From Pseudomonas palleroniana (GTDB lineage: Bacteria; Pseudomonadota; Gammaproteobacteria; Pseudomonadales; Pseudomonadaceae): a stretch of DNA of 64,000 nt. Where the stretch lies: contig NZ_PYWX01000011.1 of the NCBI RefSeq assembly GCF_003031675.1, positions 1 to 64,000 on the forward strand. Reading direction: 5' to 3'. This document shows, in pieces, positions 26,701-36,378 of this stretch; within the stretch, counting starts at the first letter, position 1; every line of letters begins with the position of its first letter. The notes beneath the pieces were generated by a model. It worked only from the letters and a program-made list of their open reading frames with translations, did no database searches and was not told the origin of the DNA. Made by a program: the position numbers and the translations under genes.

Positions 26701-28602
26701 GGCGAACGACATCGCGTGAAGGGCTACCTGTGGCCAGAGCGGGGCATGCCTGAAGCCGCGCCGACGTCCTGTATTCAAGCGCAACTGAGGACGCCCGCCG
26801 CGCATCCGCCGGCGCTGGTGCGTAAGCTTAAAAAGTTGTATCCGCTTTTGAGCGACGTGGAAATTTCACGATTGATCGAGGATGCCGGCCACGACCACGT
26901 GTCCCGGGCCATGAGGGTGGAGGCGCTTGAAGGTGAGTTCGCTTCACTGCACGGTGCGCTGAAAACCTGGAGCAATCAGCGGGCACCGAGTAACAGCGAA
27001 GCGATTGCGCCCTGGGATCAGCGCCTGAGCCGGCTCCAGGCCATGAACCTGATCGAGCGGTGCTGGCGGCGGATGAGCCTGGCGCGCGACGAGCACGGCT
27101 TGCGTGTGCCGACCCTTGAACTCGACGGCATGCTGTTGGGAGGCTTGCCGACGTTGCCGTCGTCCATTCAATTCGAGCATGTTCAGCGTTTGTCGTTGAG
27201 AAATATGCGCCTGGGCGATGACGTTGCGTATTTTCTCAAGCACTTCAAGGCGGTGCACACCCTCGACCTGACACAGAATCACATCACGCGGCTGCCCGAA
27301 GTACTCGGGCAAATGCCGCAGTTGGTGCGGTTGCACATGGCCAACAATCAGTTGCAGTTGACTGAACACACCCTTCGCAAGCTGGCCGGCCTGCGCAACC
27401 TGCACTCGCTGAACCTGAGCGAAAACCCGCTGATTGACGTGCCGCAAGTGGGGAAGATGCTCGACCTTCGCGAACTGCTGCTGCGCAATTGCAAGCTCAC
27501 CGACTTTCCCGAGGGTTGCCGGCGGTTGCCGTGGCTGGAGCATGTCGACTTGCGCCAGAACGAAATCAAGGTATTGCCGGACTGGTTGTTCACCATGCCC
27601 CGACGGTTTACCGAGGCATTCAACCTGCGGCTCAACCCGCTGTCATTCTCCAGCCGACTGGCGCTGAAGAATTATCGGCTCAACCACGGCACCGGCATGG
27701 GTTTCCTTGAGGATGACCTTGTGCGCTTGAGCGAACAGCGCGCCCGGGAGCTGTGGTTAGGCGATGACGGGGTGAGCCATTACGCTGAAAAGAACCGGGT
27801 GTGGCAAGGCCTTGCGGATGAGCCGGGCTCCGACGGCCTGTTCAACTTGCTTGCCGAACTGGGCGGCACAGCGGATGCGCACTTTGTACATGAAGACCTT
27901 GATCGGCGAGTGTGGCGCGTGCTGATGGCCGCCGCCGACGACGAGGATTTGCGTGAGGAGGTATTTCAGCGCGCCGCCACACCGCTGCGTTGCGATGATG
28001 CGGCGGCCAACAATTTCAGCACGCTTGAAGTGCTCACGGAGATCAGCGACGCCACGCGCTTGATCGAGGGCCGGGTACTGACGGCCAAACCGCTGCTGAA
28101 ACTGGCCAGGGGATTGTTTCGACTGGACCAGTTGGAAGGTATCGCGCGCCGCCACAGTGACAGCAACCCTGCGGTCGATCCGCTGGAAGTCAGCCTCGCT
28201 TACCGCACTGGGCTGGTCGACCGCTTCCACCTGCCGGGGCAACCCCTGCATATGCGCTTTGCGCGCCTGGGTGGGGTGACGCTCAGTGCGCTGGACAGCG
28301 CCGAGCAGCAAGTCAAGACGGCTGAAATGTCGTCGCGCCTGTTGAATTATCTGGTCGAGCTGCCGTTCTGGACAGACTATCTGAAGCGCGTCTTCGGCAG
28401 CCGTTTCGAGCGTTTGAATCAGCCGTACAACCGGCGTGTGAACGAGGTGTTCGACTTGAGCCTGACGCTGAGTGACATCGATTATCGCGACCAGATGAAC
28501 GTGATCCTGCACGAGCAGGAACAAGCCCAGGCGGCCGAGATCCGGCGCCTGAGCGAGGATGCCTTGCGCATCGATGACCTGGGGATCTGCCCCTTGCCCT
28601 GA
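23770..28602 (+). CDS. Large toxin-like protein with leucine-rich repeats and NEL-type E3 ubiquitin ligase domain
   Basis: A 1610-residue protein starts at TTG 23770 (AAGGAAG five bases upstream) or at the ATG two codons later. The N-terminal two thirds resemble the dermonecrotic-toxin-like DUF6543 region of Pseudomonas effectors, with two hydrophobic segments (about 420-440 and 468-484) flanking a charged loop that could insert in membranes. Leucine-rich repeats occupy about 1137-1293 (LRRs such as LDLTQNHITRLPEVLGQM). The C-terminal part (about 1330-1605) matches the IpaH/SspH NEL ligase domain: WRVLMAAADDEDLREEVFQ and the catalytic C1408-D-D1410. It has no signal peptide and no adjacent secretion genes. 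NEL enzymes ubiquitinate eukaryotic proteins, so a host or predator target is inferred. Confidence 0.85.
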   Translation: MSMVPRRELLNAAKPVTQAEMEAALLEMTGDLGKARALQATLPHWLLEAKSTTLRAIEQTHRDSQETRLRAQQRLGRLQSLDRFCIERLSTFLLGKGVAGVEVERDTLELSKRSLSGVGADLGGALQETVTVETLSLVQAAMKNFSESQAEPGGLSASALLRSAATGQAIAGMTVTEFVGYCRELDLGAAYQAHVRSVFNLRGPGADGQGFNRTIFDLGESKSLDLQMDLHIAYAKGYLGEPTYDGLLNLIKADQPADESQSSIPANEPWIWQGLNIDSVCLWGVMLFSREPPGQLPTRHFVVYMPNEPLRPWYEYAHLEDFTLYLSLMLQAQSYRKTFGAYLDESERLEFFQRYDTARKVGPLRVIPIQVRLSDFLVQACIGKIQLDALVLAVPKAEVDEEAWQQRRQTYLDIGLNALNVAGFVVPVLGQLMMGVAVGQLLGEVFEGVEDWAHGEKDEALHHLFNVAENIVGMMLFAAGGKVVGSLKRQLTRSSRFFEKVEPIALQDQSPRLWRPRLAPYSQPPEMFQRGWDVDSRGIYQANGSAYANIDGALYAISFDPVMGKWRALHPRRPEAWRPPLEHNRQGGWQHAFERPQDWYSPSYNLRRIDPALSAVPEDPLNSLAAITELALADMQHLALEHEPLPERVQNAVARWRLHHKIGALTYTLEQGARADAATARVQMLALPLMPGWPKGRFFEVRDEPGNVLESLAFREPFDDEGLPVPVTEQQLKEGQVMDVLLQALSSEERTQLLGQTVAREQAPEVLRKQLLATVNTQHAQLHRRLYQDYEGVAQGELEPLIALYPQLPRRVARELASQARTTDRRVLHESGRVPLRLARKARQALNKLHEDQALMGLVWPQLANTGTRRIALGTLERLPGWPRDFSFQVREGHLTGRLLEQVGPAGAAVRRTIVESAEGFQVFDEQGHNLGAHITGPDGLYQAIVDCLLDTQRTALRLAGARTGSQLRSQLRFKSQGERHRVKGYLWPERGMPEAAPTSCIQAQLRTPAAHPPALVRKLKKLYPLLSDVEISRLIEDAGHDHVSRAMRVEALEGEFASLHGALKTWSNQRAPSNSEAIAPWDQRLSRLQAMNLIERCWRRMSLARDEHGLRVPTLELDGMLLGGLPTLPSSIQFEHVQRLSLRNMRLGDDVAYFLKHFKAVHTLDLTQNHITRLPEVLGQMPQLVRLHMANNQLQLTEHTLRKLAGLRNLHSLNLSENPLIDVPQVGKMLDLRELLLRNCKLTDFPEGCRRLPWLEHVDLRQNEIKVLPDWLFTMPRRFTEAFNLRLNPLSFSSRLALKNYRLNHGTGMGFLEDDLVRLSEQRARELWLGDDGVSHYAEKNRVWQGLADEPGSDGLFNLLAELGGTADAHFVHEDLDRRVWRVLMAAADDEDLREEVFQRAATPLRCDDAAANNFSTLEVLTEISDATRLIEGRVLTAKPLLKLARGLFRLDQLEGIARRHSDSNPAVDPLEVSLAYRTGLVDRFHLPGQPLHMRFARLGGVTLSALDSAEQQVKTAEMSSRLLNYLVELPFWTDYLKRVFGSRFERLNQPYNRRVNEVFDLSLTLSDIDYRDQMNVILHEQEQAQAAEIRRLSEDALRIDDLGICPLP

Positions 28603-28609
28603 GGGGCGC

Positions 28610-30586
28610 TCAGCCTGCTTTTGCGCGAATCAACGCGCGCACGGCAAAGCGGTTCGGATGGCAGGCTTCGGCGATACTGGCGGCAACCGGCAGTGGCTCG
28701 TCATTGATCCAGGCCGCCAGCAGTTCTGCGGACAGTGGCGCGGTGATCAGGCCGCGAGAGCCGTGGCCGCTGTTGACGTACAAGCCGTCGAGCCAGGGGC
28801 AGGGCGCATCCGGAACCTGGCGGGCGTCTTTACGCAATATGCCGTAGGCCCGGTCAAACGCCGCGCGATCAACCAGCGGGCCGACGATGGGCAGGTAGTC
28901 CGGGCTGGTGCAGCGAAAGGCTGCGCGACCCTGCAGATGGGCAGGGTCGAGGGCTTCGGCATGCAGGCGTTGGGCGAGGTCTGCGCTGATGTCCTGGAGC
29001 AGCGCCAGGTTGCCGGCGTGATCGGCGGCCGTGGGCGTGAGGTCATCGTTCTTGAAGTCGAAGCTGGCGCCCAAGGTGTGTTCGCTCAGGCGCGGCGGGG
29101 CCACATAGCCTTCGGCGCACACCACCGTCTTGAGTGCGGCGCTCTCGACAGTTTGCGGCAAACGGGTGATTTGCCCGCGGATGCGCTTGAGCGGCAGGTC
29201 GGCGAAGCGTTGGACTTCGGCCGCACCGGCCAATACCACCACCGGTGCACTGGCCAGCAGCTGTTCACCGCCCCAGGCCTGCCATTGACCATCGACCTTG
29301 CGCAGTTCGAGCGCCTCGTGAAGAGGCTGCACGCAGATGCCAGGCTGACGCGCTTGCCAGTCACACAGGGCGGGCGGGTGTACCCAACCGCCTTCGGGGT
29401 AAAACAGCCCGCCGTGTGCCAGTGCCACTCCCGCCTTGGCTTGCGCCTGTTCCCGGTTCAGCGGGTGCAGCAACTGCGGGGCAAACGCATTGGCCAGTTG
29501 CGCCTGGCGCTGACCTTCCTTGGCATCGAAGGCCAGTTGCAACACACCGCAGTCATCCCAGTCCACCCCGCGCTGCAGATGTTCCAGCAAACGACGGGTG
29601 TACCCGAACCCGGAGACGATCATCTGGGACAAGGCAGTGCCGTGGGCTGAAAGCTTGAGGTAAAGCACGCCTTGCGGATTGCCGGAAGCCTCCTGGGCGA
29701 GTGCCTCATGGCGCTCCAGCAGGTGCACCTGCCAACCGCGTGCAGCCAGGCTGGCGGCGGTGGCGCAACCGGCCAGGCCGCCACCGATCACCAGGGCTTT
29801 GCGTTCGCCGTGGGCACCACGCGCCGGTCGCGCGAACCAGGGCTTGGTTGCCGGCGGGGGGGTCGCATCGCTCGGCCAACCGCGAAATTCACCGCGCAGG
29901 ATTTCCCACTTGTGGCCGATACCCGGCGTGCGCTTCATCTTGAACCCGGCGGCATTGATCAGGCGGCGCACCCAGCCGGTGCTGGTGAAGGTGCTGATGG
30001 TCGAACCCGGCGCGGCCAGGCGTGCCAGTTCGGCAAACAACTCGGCTGTCCACATCTCTGGGTTTTTCGCCGGGGCGAAACCGTCGAGGAACCACGCATC
30101 GATCTGCGCGTCCAGTTGCGGCAATTGTTCCAGTACATCACCGATCAACAGCGTCAGGGTCACGCGGCCATTATCCAGCACCAGGCGCTGAAAACCCGGG
30201 TGGATGGCAATGTACTGCGCCAGCAGTTGTTCGGCGAACGGTTGCAGTTCGGGCCAGAGGGCGAGGGCACGTCGCAGGTCGGCGTGGCTGAGGGGGTATT
30301 TTTCCACGCTGACGAAATGCAGCCGTGCACCGGCTACCGCGTGCTGCTCGAACAGTTGCCAGGCGCACAGGAAATTCAAGCCGGTGCCAAACCCGGTTTC
30401 ACCAATCACCAGATGCTCGCCTACCGGCAAGGCGGCAAAGCGCTCCTGCAAACGGTTTTGTTCAAGGAACACATAACGGGTTTCTTCAAGGCCCGACTGA
30501 TCGGAGAAGTACACATCGTCGAACACCCGCGAGTGCGGGCGGCCTTGGTCATCCCAGTCGAGCTGGGCGTGGGTGATGGGAGTCAT
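28610..30586 (-). CDS. mnmC: tRNA 5-methylaminomethyl-2-thiouridine biosynthesis bifunctional protein
   Basis: MnmC finishes the mnm5s2U34 wobble modification. The start chosen is the ATG at 30586 (MTPITHAQLDWDDQGRPHS), giving 658 residues, close to the E. coli enzyme; the frame stays open far upstream without support. The N-terminal MnmC2 domain holds the SAM site (GETGFGTGLNFL), and the C-terminal MnmC1 domain has the FAD motif VIGGGLAGCATAASLAARG near residue 268. It converges on the toxin-like gene with a seven-base gap and is divergent from the polyphosphate gene. Confidence 0.93.
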   Translation of the reverse strand: MTPITHAQLDWDDQGRPHSRVFDDVYFSDQSGLEETRYVFLEQNRLQERFAALPVGEHLVIGETGFGTGLNFLCAWQLFEQHAVAGARLHFVSVEKYPLSHADLRRALALWPELQPFAEQLLAQYIAIHPGFQRLVLDNGRVTLTLLIGDVLEQLPQLDAQIDAWFLDGFAPAKNPEMWTAELFAELARLAAPGSTISTFTSTGWVRRLINAAGFKMKRTPGIGHKWEILRGEFRGWPSDATPPPATKPWFARPARGAHGERKALVIGGGLAGCATAASLAARGWQVHLLERHEALAQEASGNPQGVLYLKLSAHGTALSQMIVSGFGYTRRLLEHLQRGVDWDDCGVLQLAFDAKEGQRQAQLANAFAPQLLHPLNREQAQAKAGVALAHGGLFYPEGGWVHPPALCDWQARQPGICVQPLHEALELRKVDGQWQAWGGEQLLASAPVVVLAGAAEVQRFADLPLKRIRGQITRLPQTVESAALKTVVCAEGYVAPPRLSEHTLGASFDFKNDDLTPTAADHAGNLALLQDISADLAQRLHAEALDPAHLQGRAAFRCTSPDYLPIVGPLVDRAAFDRAYGILRKDARQVPDAPCPWLDGLYVNSGHGSRGLITAPLSAELLAAWINDEPLPVAASIAEACHPNRFAVRALIRAKAG

Positions 30587-30742
30587 GGGCAGCTCATAAA
30601 AAAACAGCAGGCAAAGGCAAGGCGGCCATTCTAGCCGATCACGGGGCGTTGAATTGACCCAAGGCAAGTGCACATCGAATTTCCTCCCGCGCACTGCAGC
30701 CCAATCCGCTAGTCTTGAGCCATCTTGAAACGGAGCTGCCCC

Positions 30743-32251
30743 ATGTTCGAATCCGCCGAAATCGGTCACGCCATCGACAAAGACACTTACGACGCCGAAG
30801 TGCCGGCGCTGCGCGAAGCGCTGTTGGAAGTGCAGTATGAACTGCAGCAGCAGAAGCGTTTTCCGGTGATCATTCTGATCAACGGCATCGAAGGTGCCGG
30901 CAAGGGCGAGACGGTCAAGCTGCTCAATGAGTGGATGGACCCGCGCCTGATCGAGGTGCGCACCTTCGACCAGCAGACCGATGAAGAATTGGCCCGGCCT
31001 CCGGCCTGGCGCTACTGGCGCCAGTTGCCTGCCAAGGGGCGCATGGGGGTGTTCTTCGGCAATTGGTACAGCCAGATGCTGCAAGGCCGGGTGCACGGCG
31101 AGATCAAGGACGCCCGTCTCGATCAGGCCATTGCCGGTGCCGAGCGCCTGGAAAAGATGCTCTGTGATGAAGGGGCACTGATCTTCAAGTTCTGGTTTCA
31201 CCTATCCAAGAAGCAGATGAAGGCTCGCCTCAAGGCGCTGGCGGATGACCCATTGCACAGCTGGCGCATCAGCCCGCTGGACTGGCAGCAATCCAAGACC
31301 TACGACAAGTTCGTGCATTTCGGTGAACGTATCCTGCGCCGAACCAGTCGCGACTACGCGCCGTGGCATGTGATCGAAGGGGTCGATGCCCATTATCGCA
31401 GCCTCACGGTGGGCAAGCTGCTGCTCGAAGGGTTGCAAAACGCCTTGAAGCTGGCCAAGGGTAAATCCAGCGGCATGAACCCGGCGCCCTTGATCGCTTC
31501 GGTGGACAAGAAGAGCGTGCTGGACGCCCTCGATCTGACCCAGCGTCTGGAAAAAGAAGATTACGAAGAACAGCTGATTACCGAACAGGCGCGTTTCTCC
31601 GGCCTGATGCGCGACAAGCGCATGCGCAAGCACGCGTTGGTCACCGTGTTTGAAGGCAATGATGCGGCGGGCAAGGGCGGGGCGATCCGTCGTGTGGCGG
31701 CGGCGCTCGACCCACGCCAATACCATATCGTGCCGATTGCCGCGCCCAGTGAGGACGAGCGCGCCCAGCCTTACCTGTGGCGGTTCTGGCAGAAAATACC
31801 GGCACGCGGCATGTTCACCGTGTTCGACCGTTCCTGGTATGGCCGCGTACTGGTGGAGCGCGTCGAGGGTTTCTGTTCGCCGGCCGACTGGATGCGTGCC
31901 TACGGCGAGATCAACGACTTCGAAGAGCAACTGCGCGACGCGGGCGTGATTGTGGTCAAGTTCTGGCTGGCCATCGACAAGGAGACGCAGTTGGAGCGCT
32001 TCCAGGCCCGTGAAGATATCCCTTTCAAACGTTTCAAGATCACCGAAGACGATTGGCGCAACCGCGACAAGTGGGACGACTACCGCGCCGCCGTGGGCGA
32101 TATGGTCGACCGCACCAGCACCGAAGTTTCGCCCTGGACCCTGGTGGAGGCCAATGACAAGCGCTGGGCGCGGGTCAAGGTGCTGCGCACGATCAACCGG
32201 GCGCTGGAAGACGCGTTCGCCAAATCCCACAAGCACGACAAGAAACGGTAG
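30743..32251 (+). CDS. pap: Polyphosphate:AMP phosphotransferase (two-domain PPK2)
   Basis: A 502-residue class II PPK2 enzyme that phosphorylates AMP to ADP with polyphosphate as donor. Two tandem PPK2 domains are visible, each with a Walker A motif: GIEGAGKGE near residues 48-56 and EGNDAAGKGG near 304-313. The second domain carries the intact lid and Walker B elements (DRSWYGRVLVERVEGFC), consistent with the C-terminal half being catalytic, as in the P. aeruginosa homologue. GGAG precedes ATG 30743. It stands alone, followed by nested repeats. Confidence 0.92.
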   Translation: MFESAEIGHAIDKDTYDAEVPALREALLEVQYELQQQKRFPVIILINGIEGAGKGETVKLLNEWMDPRLIEVRTFDQQTDEELARPPAWRYWRQLPAKGRMGVFFGNWYSQMLQGRVHGEIKDARLDQAIAGAERLEKMLCDEGALIFKFWFHLSKKQMKARLKALADDPLHSWRISPLDWQQSKTYDKFVHFGERILRRTSRDYAPWHVIEGVDAHYRSLTVGKLLLEGLQNALKLAKGKSSGMNPAPLIASVDKKSVLDALDLTQRLEKEDYEEQLITEQARFSGLMRDKRMRKHALVTVFEGNDAAGKGGAIRRVAAALDPRQYHIVPIAAPSEDERAQPYLWRFWQKIPARGMFTVFDRSWYGRVLVERVEGFCSPADWMRAYGEINDFEEQLRDAGVIVVKFWLAIDKETQLERFQAREDIPFKRFKITEDDWRNRDKWDDYRAAVGDMVDRTSTEVSPWTLVEANDKRWARVKVLRTINRALEDAFAKSHKHDKKR

Positions 32252-32501
32252 TGAGCGGGCTTGCCCTAATGCCAGTCAGTTAAGGATTAACGCGGTCACT
32301 GTGGGAGGGGGCTTGCTCCCGATAGGCCGCGCAGCGGCCTCAAAAGTGGGCCTGCTACGCAGGCCATCGGGAGCAAGTCGAATCGTCGCACCGCCCCTCC
32401 CACAATTTATCCATGAAACCCAGCAACTGTGGTGTTTCAGAAAGACCGCGGTGTCTGGTTTTGGGGCGGCTGCGCCACCCAGCGCGGCAAGCCCGCTCAC
32501 T
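32250..32501. repeat. Nested repeat: REPIN inside a second REP pair
   Basis: The outer arms agtgagcgggcttgcc (32250-32265) and ggcaagcccgctcact (32486-32501) are exact inverted copies of another REP class. Between them lies an inner inverted pair of the gggagcaag family (32301-32323 and 32366-32403), whose right arm is interrupted by an insertion (tcgaatcgtcgcacc). The block fills the 355-base gap between pap and the thiolase gene; the remainder to 32606 holds the thiolase leader and no gene. Confidence 0.75.
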
Positions 32502-32606
32502 ACACCATCATGGTTTTGCATACGCGGGGTGAATGATCGTCGCGGTTGGGAGGGCCTGGATCTATCCTCGAAGGCTCTCCCAATAATGACAAGATCGAGG
32601 TAGCCC

Positions 32607-33791
32607 ATGCGTGAAGTAGTGATCGTCGACAGTGTGCGAACCGGCCTGGCCAAATCCTTTCGCGGCAAGTTCAACCAGACCCGCCCCGATGACATGGCGG
32701 CCCATTGCGTCAACGCGCTGCTCGCACGCAATGGCATCGATCCGGCGAGTGTGGAGGATTGCATTGTCGGCGCCGGCTCCAACGAAGGCGCCCAGGGCTA
32801 CAACATCGGGCGTAACGTGGCGGTGCTCTCGCAGTTGGGCACCGGGACGGCAGGCATGACCCTCAACCGGTTCTGTTCGTCGGGTTTGCAGGCGATTGCC
32901 ATTGCGGCCAACCAGATCGCTTCGGGTTGCAGCGATATCATTATTGCCGGTGGCGTCGAGTCCATCAGCCTGACCATGAAAAGCGTCAACACCGATCACC
33001 TGATCAACCCGTTGCTCAAGGAGCAGGTGCCGGGTCTGTATTTTCCCATGGGCCAGACCGCCGAGATCGTCGCGCGCCGTTATCACGTCAGCCGTGAAGA
33101 GCAGGACCTGTATGCCCTGCAGAGCCAGCAGCGCACGGCCCAGGCCCAGGCTGAAGGTCTGTTCAGTGATGAAATCGTGCCGATGGTCGTGAAGTACAAG
33201 GTTGAGGACAAGCACACGGGTGAAGTGCAGGTGCTCGAGGGGGTGGTTGACCGTGATGATTGCAATCGTCCGGACACCACGCTGGCCAGCCTGCAAGGCT
33301 TGAAACCGGTATTTGCCGAGGATGGATCGGTCACGGCGGGCAACTCGTCGCAGTTGTCCGACGGCGCCTCGATGACCTTGGTGATGAGCCTGGAAAAAGC
33401 CCTGGCGCTGGGGCTCAAGCCCAAGGCGTTTTTCCGTGGGTTCACGGTGGCGGGCTGTGAGCCGGACGAGATGGGCATTGGCCCGGTGTTCTCGGTGCCC
33501 AAGCTGCTCAAGGCCAAGGGCTTGCAGGTGGCGGATATCGACCTGTGGGAACTCAACGAGGCGTTTGCCTCGCAGTGCCTGTATGCGCGTAATCGCCTGG
33601 AAATCGACAATGCCAGGTACAACGTCAACGGCGGTTCGATCGCCATCGGGCACCCCTTCGGCATGACCGGTTCGCGGCAGGTGGGGCACCTGGTGCGTGA
33701 GTTGCAACGACGCAATCTGCGTTATGGCATCGTGACCATGTGCGTGGGCGGCGGCATGGGCGCGACCGGGTTGTTCGAAGCGGTGCGCTGA
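32607..33791 (+). CDS. Acetyl-CoA C-acyltransferase (thiolase)
   Basis: The 394-residue protein is a full-length thiolase. The acyl-carrying Cys90 lies in NRFCSSGLQA, and the C-terminal GGSIAIGHPFGMTGSRQ and CVGGGMGAT blocks supply the catalytic His and second Cys. It could degrade 3-ketoacyl-CoA or condense acetyl-CoA; the GHPFGMTG variant and lack of a partner hydratase/dehydrogenase gene leave the direction open. GAGGT precedes the ATG. It is separated from the next gene by 70 bases on the same strand. Confidence 0.9.
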   Translation: MREVVIVDSVRTGLAKSFRGKFNQTRPDDMAAHCVNALLARNGIDPASVEDCIVGAGSNEGAQGYNIGRNVAVLSQLGTGTAGMTLNRFCSSGLQAIAIAANQIASGCSDIIIAGGVESISLTMKSVNTDHLINPLLKEQVPGLYFPMGQTAEIVARRYHVSREEQDLYALQSQQRTAQAQAEGLFSDEIVPMVVKYKVEDKHTGEVQVLEGVVDRDDCNRPDTTLASLQGLKPVFAEDGSVTAGNSSQLSDGASMTLVMSLEKALALGLKPKAFFRGFTVAGCEPDEMGIGPVFSVPKLLKAKGLQVADIDLWELNEAFASQCLYARNRLEIDNARYNVNGGSIAIGHPFGMTGSRQVGHLVRELQRRNLRYGIVTMCVGGGMGATGLFEAVR

Positions 33792-33861
33792 TCTTCGCTA
33801 CACAAAGTGCATCGGGTGCCCCTAGAATGCGGCTCCACTCCCTCTGGCTTCTGGGGCACTC

Positions 33862-34818
33862 ATGCACATCTCTTCCGGCCGCTGGGTCTATGGTTTTCTC
33901 CTGACCCTGCTGACCGCGCTGCTGTGGGGCATTCTGCCCATCAAACTCAAGCAAGTGTTGCAGGTCATGGACCCGATCACCGTCACCTGGTTTCGCCTGA
34001 CGGTGGCCGGCGGTTGTCTGTTCGTCTACCTCGCCCTCACCAAACGCTTGCCCAGCCGCCAGGTGCTCGGCCCCAGGGGCGGCTGGCTGGTGGTCATGGC
34101 GGCGTGCGGCCTGGTGGGCAACTACGTGCTGTATCTGGTTGGCCTGAAGATGCTCAGCCCTGGTACCGCCCAACTGGTGGTGCAGATGGGGCCAATCTTT
34201 CTGATGGTCGCCAGCGTGTTTGTGTTCAAGGAGCGCTTCAGCCTGGGGCAGGGGCTGGGCCTGGTGGTGCTGATCATCGGCTTTGGCCTGTTCTTCAACC
34301 AGCGCCTGGACGAACTGCTGACGTCCCTTGGGGCCTACACCGCCGGGGTGCTGACCATCCTGCTGGCCACCACCATCTGGGTGTTCTACGCCCTGGGCCA
34401 GAAACAACTGCTGACGGTGTGGAATTCGCTGCAGGTGATGATGGTGATCTACCTGTTCTGTGCCTTGCTGCTTACACCCTGGGCGCATCCACTGGAAGCG
34501 CTGGACCTGAGCCCGCTGCAAGGCTGGCTGTTGCTGGCCTGCTGCATGAACACCCTGGTGGCATATGGCGCTTTCGCCGAGGCGTTGGCCCATTGGGAAG
34601 CGTCCAGGGTCAGTGCGACCCTGGCGCTCACGCCCCTGGTGACATTTGTCGCGGTGGCCCTTGCCGCGTGGTGGTGGCCGGACGCTGTGCAGGCCGAAGA
34701 GATCAACGCCCTGGGCTATGCCGGGGCGTTGGTGGTGGTGCTGGGCTCGGCGACGGTGGCGTTGGCTCCGTCGTTGCTCGCCGGGCTCAAGGCCCGGCGC
34801 GTGCGCATGGCCTCCTAG
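33862..34818 (+). CDS. EamA/DMT-superfamily transporter
   Basis: A 318-residue inner-membrane protein with ten predicted transmembrane helices in two EamA repeats (about 10-140 and 160-300). The first repeat contains [15 protein letters not shown] and the second [17 protein letters not shown], typical of drug/metabolite exporters. The substrate is unknown. Its stop codon overlaps the convergent fumC stop codon by four bases. Confidence 0.85.
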   Translation: MHISSGRWVYGFLLTLLTALLWGILPIKLKQVLQVMDPITVTWFRLTVAGGCLFVYLALTKRLPSRQVLGPRGGWLVVMAACGLVGNYVLYLVGLKMLSPGTAQLVVQMGPIFLMVASVFVFKERFSLGQGLGLVVLIIGFGLFFNQRLDELLTSLGAYTAGVLTILLATTIWVFYALGQKQLLTVWNSLQVMMVIYLFCALLLTPWAHPLEALDLSPLQGWLLLACCMNTLVAYGAFAEALAHWEASRVSATLALTPLVTFVAVALAAWWWPDAVQAEEINALGYAGALVVVLGSATVALAPSLLAGLKARRVRMAS

Positions 34819-36197
34819 TTGCCGAGCATGTCCTCAGGGCGGACCCATTGCTCGAACTCTTCATCGGTAAGGTAGCCCAGCTCCAGCGCGGCCTCCCGTA
34901 GTGTGAGGCCTTCGGCGTAAGCCTTCTTGGCGATCTCTGCCGACTTGTCATAGCCGATGTGCGGGTTGAGTGCCGTGACCAGCATCAGCCCGCGCTCCAG
35001 GTGCTCGGCCATCTGCGTAGCGTCAGGCTCGAGACCGGCGACACAGTGCTCCTGGAAGTTATTGCAGCCATCGGCCAGCAGGCGGATCGATTCCAGCAGG
35101 TTGTGGATGATCACCGGTTTGTAGACGTTCAACTGCAAATGCCCTTGGCTGGCGGCAAGGCCGATGGTCACGTCATTGCCCAGTACCTGGCAGGCCAGCA
35201 TGGTCAGCGCCTCGCACTGGGTCGGGTTGACCTTGCCCGGCATGATCGAGCTGCCCGGCTCGTTGGCCGGCAACTTCACTTCGGCCAGCCCGGCGCGGGG
35301 GCCGGAGCCCAGCAGGCGCAGGTCGTTGGCGATTTTCATCAGCGCCACGGCCAGGGTTTTCAGCGCGCCGTGCAAGGTCACCAAAGGCTCATGGCCGGAG
35401 AGGGCGGCGAACTTGTTGGGGGCCGTGACGAACGGCAAGCCTGACAACGCCGCCAGCTCGGAAGCAATCGCCTCGCCAAAACCGTGGGGCGCATTGAGCC
35501 CGGTGCCGACGGCGGTGCCGCCCTGGGCCAGCTCGCACACGGCGGGCAGGGCGCTACGGATCGCGCGTTCGGCGTAGTCGAGTTGGGCAATAAAGGCCGA
35601 GAGTTCCTGGCCGAAGGTGATCGGCGTTGCGTCCATCATGTGGGTGCGACCGGTTTTCACCAGCTTCATGTGCCTGGCCGCTTGCTCCGCCAAACCGCCG
35701 GAAAGATTGGCGATGGCGGGCAGCAGCCGTTGATGCACGGCCTGCACGGTGGCGATGCTCATGGCCGTGGGGAAGCAGTCGTTGGAGCTCTGGGAGCGGT
35801 TGACGTGGTCGTTGGGGTGCACCGGGCTTTTACCGCCACGCTTGTTGCCCGCCAGCTCGTTGGCACGGCCGGCGATGACTTCGTTGGCGTTCATATTGCT
35901 CTGGGTGCCGCTGCCGGTCTGCCACACCACCAATGGGAATTGATCGTCATGCTGCCCGTCGAGCACTTCGTCGGCGGCCTGTTCGATCAGGCGGGCGATA
36001 TCGGCGGGCAGGTCGCCGTTGCGGTCGTTGACCCGTGCAGCGGCCTTCTTGATCAGGGCCAGGGCGTGCAGCACCGCAAGCGGCATGCGTTGTTCACCGA
36101 TGGCGAAATTCACCAGCGAACGTTGGGTCTGCGCGCCCCAGTAAGCGTCCTCCGGGACATGAACTTCCCCCAGGCTGTCGGTTTCGATACGGCTCAT
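34815..36197 (-). CDS. fumC: Class II fumarate hydratase
   Basis: FumC reversibly hydrates fumarate to malate in the citric acid cycle, without an iron-sulfur cluster. The start is ATG 36197 ([12 protein letters not shown]), because AAGGAG lies nine bases upstream; an apparent earlier GTG abuts this site. The 460-residue length is normal. Superfamily signatures are intact: [19 protein letters not shown], and [13 protein letters not shown] with the catalytic loop. The iron-free type is often induced by iron limitation or oxidative stress in Pseudomonas, though no regulatory site is evident here. Confidence 0.95.
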   Translation of the reverse strand: MSRIETDSLGEVHVPEDAYWGAQTQRSLVNFAIGEQRMPLAVLHALALIKKAAARVNDRNGDLPADIARLIEQAADEVLDGQHDDQFPLVVWQTGSGTQSNMNANEVIAGRANELAGNKRGGKSPVHPNDHVNRSQSSNDCFPTAMSIATVQAVHQRLLPAIANLSGGLAEQAARHMKLVKTGRTHMMDATPITFGQELSAFIAQLDYAERAIRSALPAVCELAQGGTAVGTGLNAPHGFGEAIASELAALSGLPFVTAPNKFAALSGHEPLVTLHGALKTLAVALMKIANDLRLLGSGPRAGLAEVKLPANEPGSSIMPGKVNPTQCEALTMLACQVLGNDVTIGLAASQGHLQLNVYKPVIIHNLLESIRLLADGCNNFQEHCVAGLEPDATQMAEHLERGLMLVTALNPHIGYDKSAEIAKKAYAEGLTLREAALELGYLTDEEFEQWVRPEDMLGN

Positions 36198-36378
36198 CGG
36201 GCACACTCCTTCAGGTTCGTTTGCGCAGTTTAGGCTGTGATCGGCCGGGCGGGTTCCCTAAAAGACTTTTCATCGGCAAATCCACGTCCGACAAGGGGCG
36301 GGGTTGAGCCATAAGGTTTTTTAGGCGCAGAATGGGCGCCCTTGGGGTCTTACCTCGCCTGCTAGAAAAGGAAACTCG

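Noticed and set aside
33807..34901. 364-residue plus-strand frame overlapping the DMT transporter
   Set aside because: Out-of-frame shadow; the transporter frame has the hydrophobic helices and family pattern.
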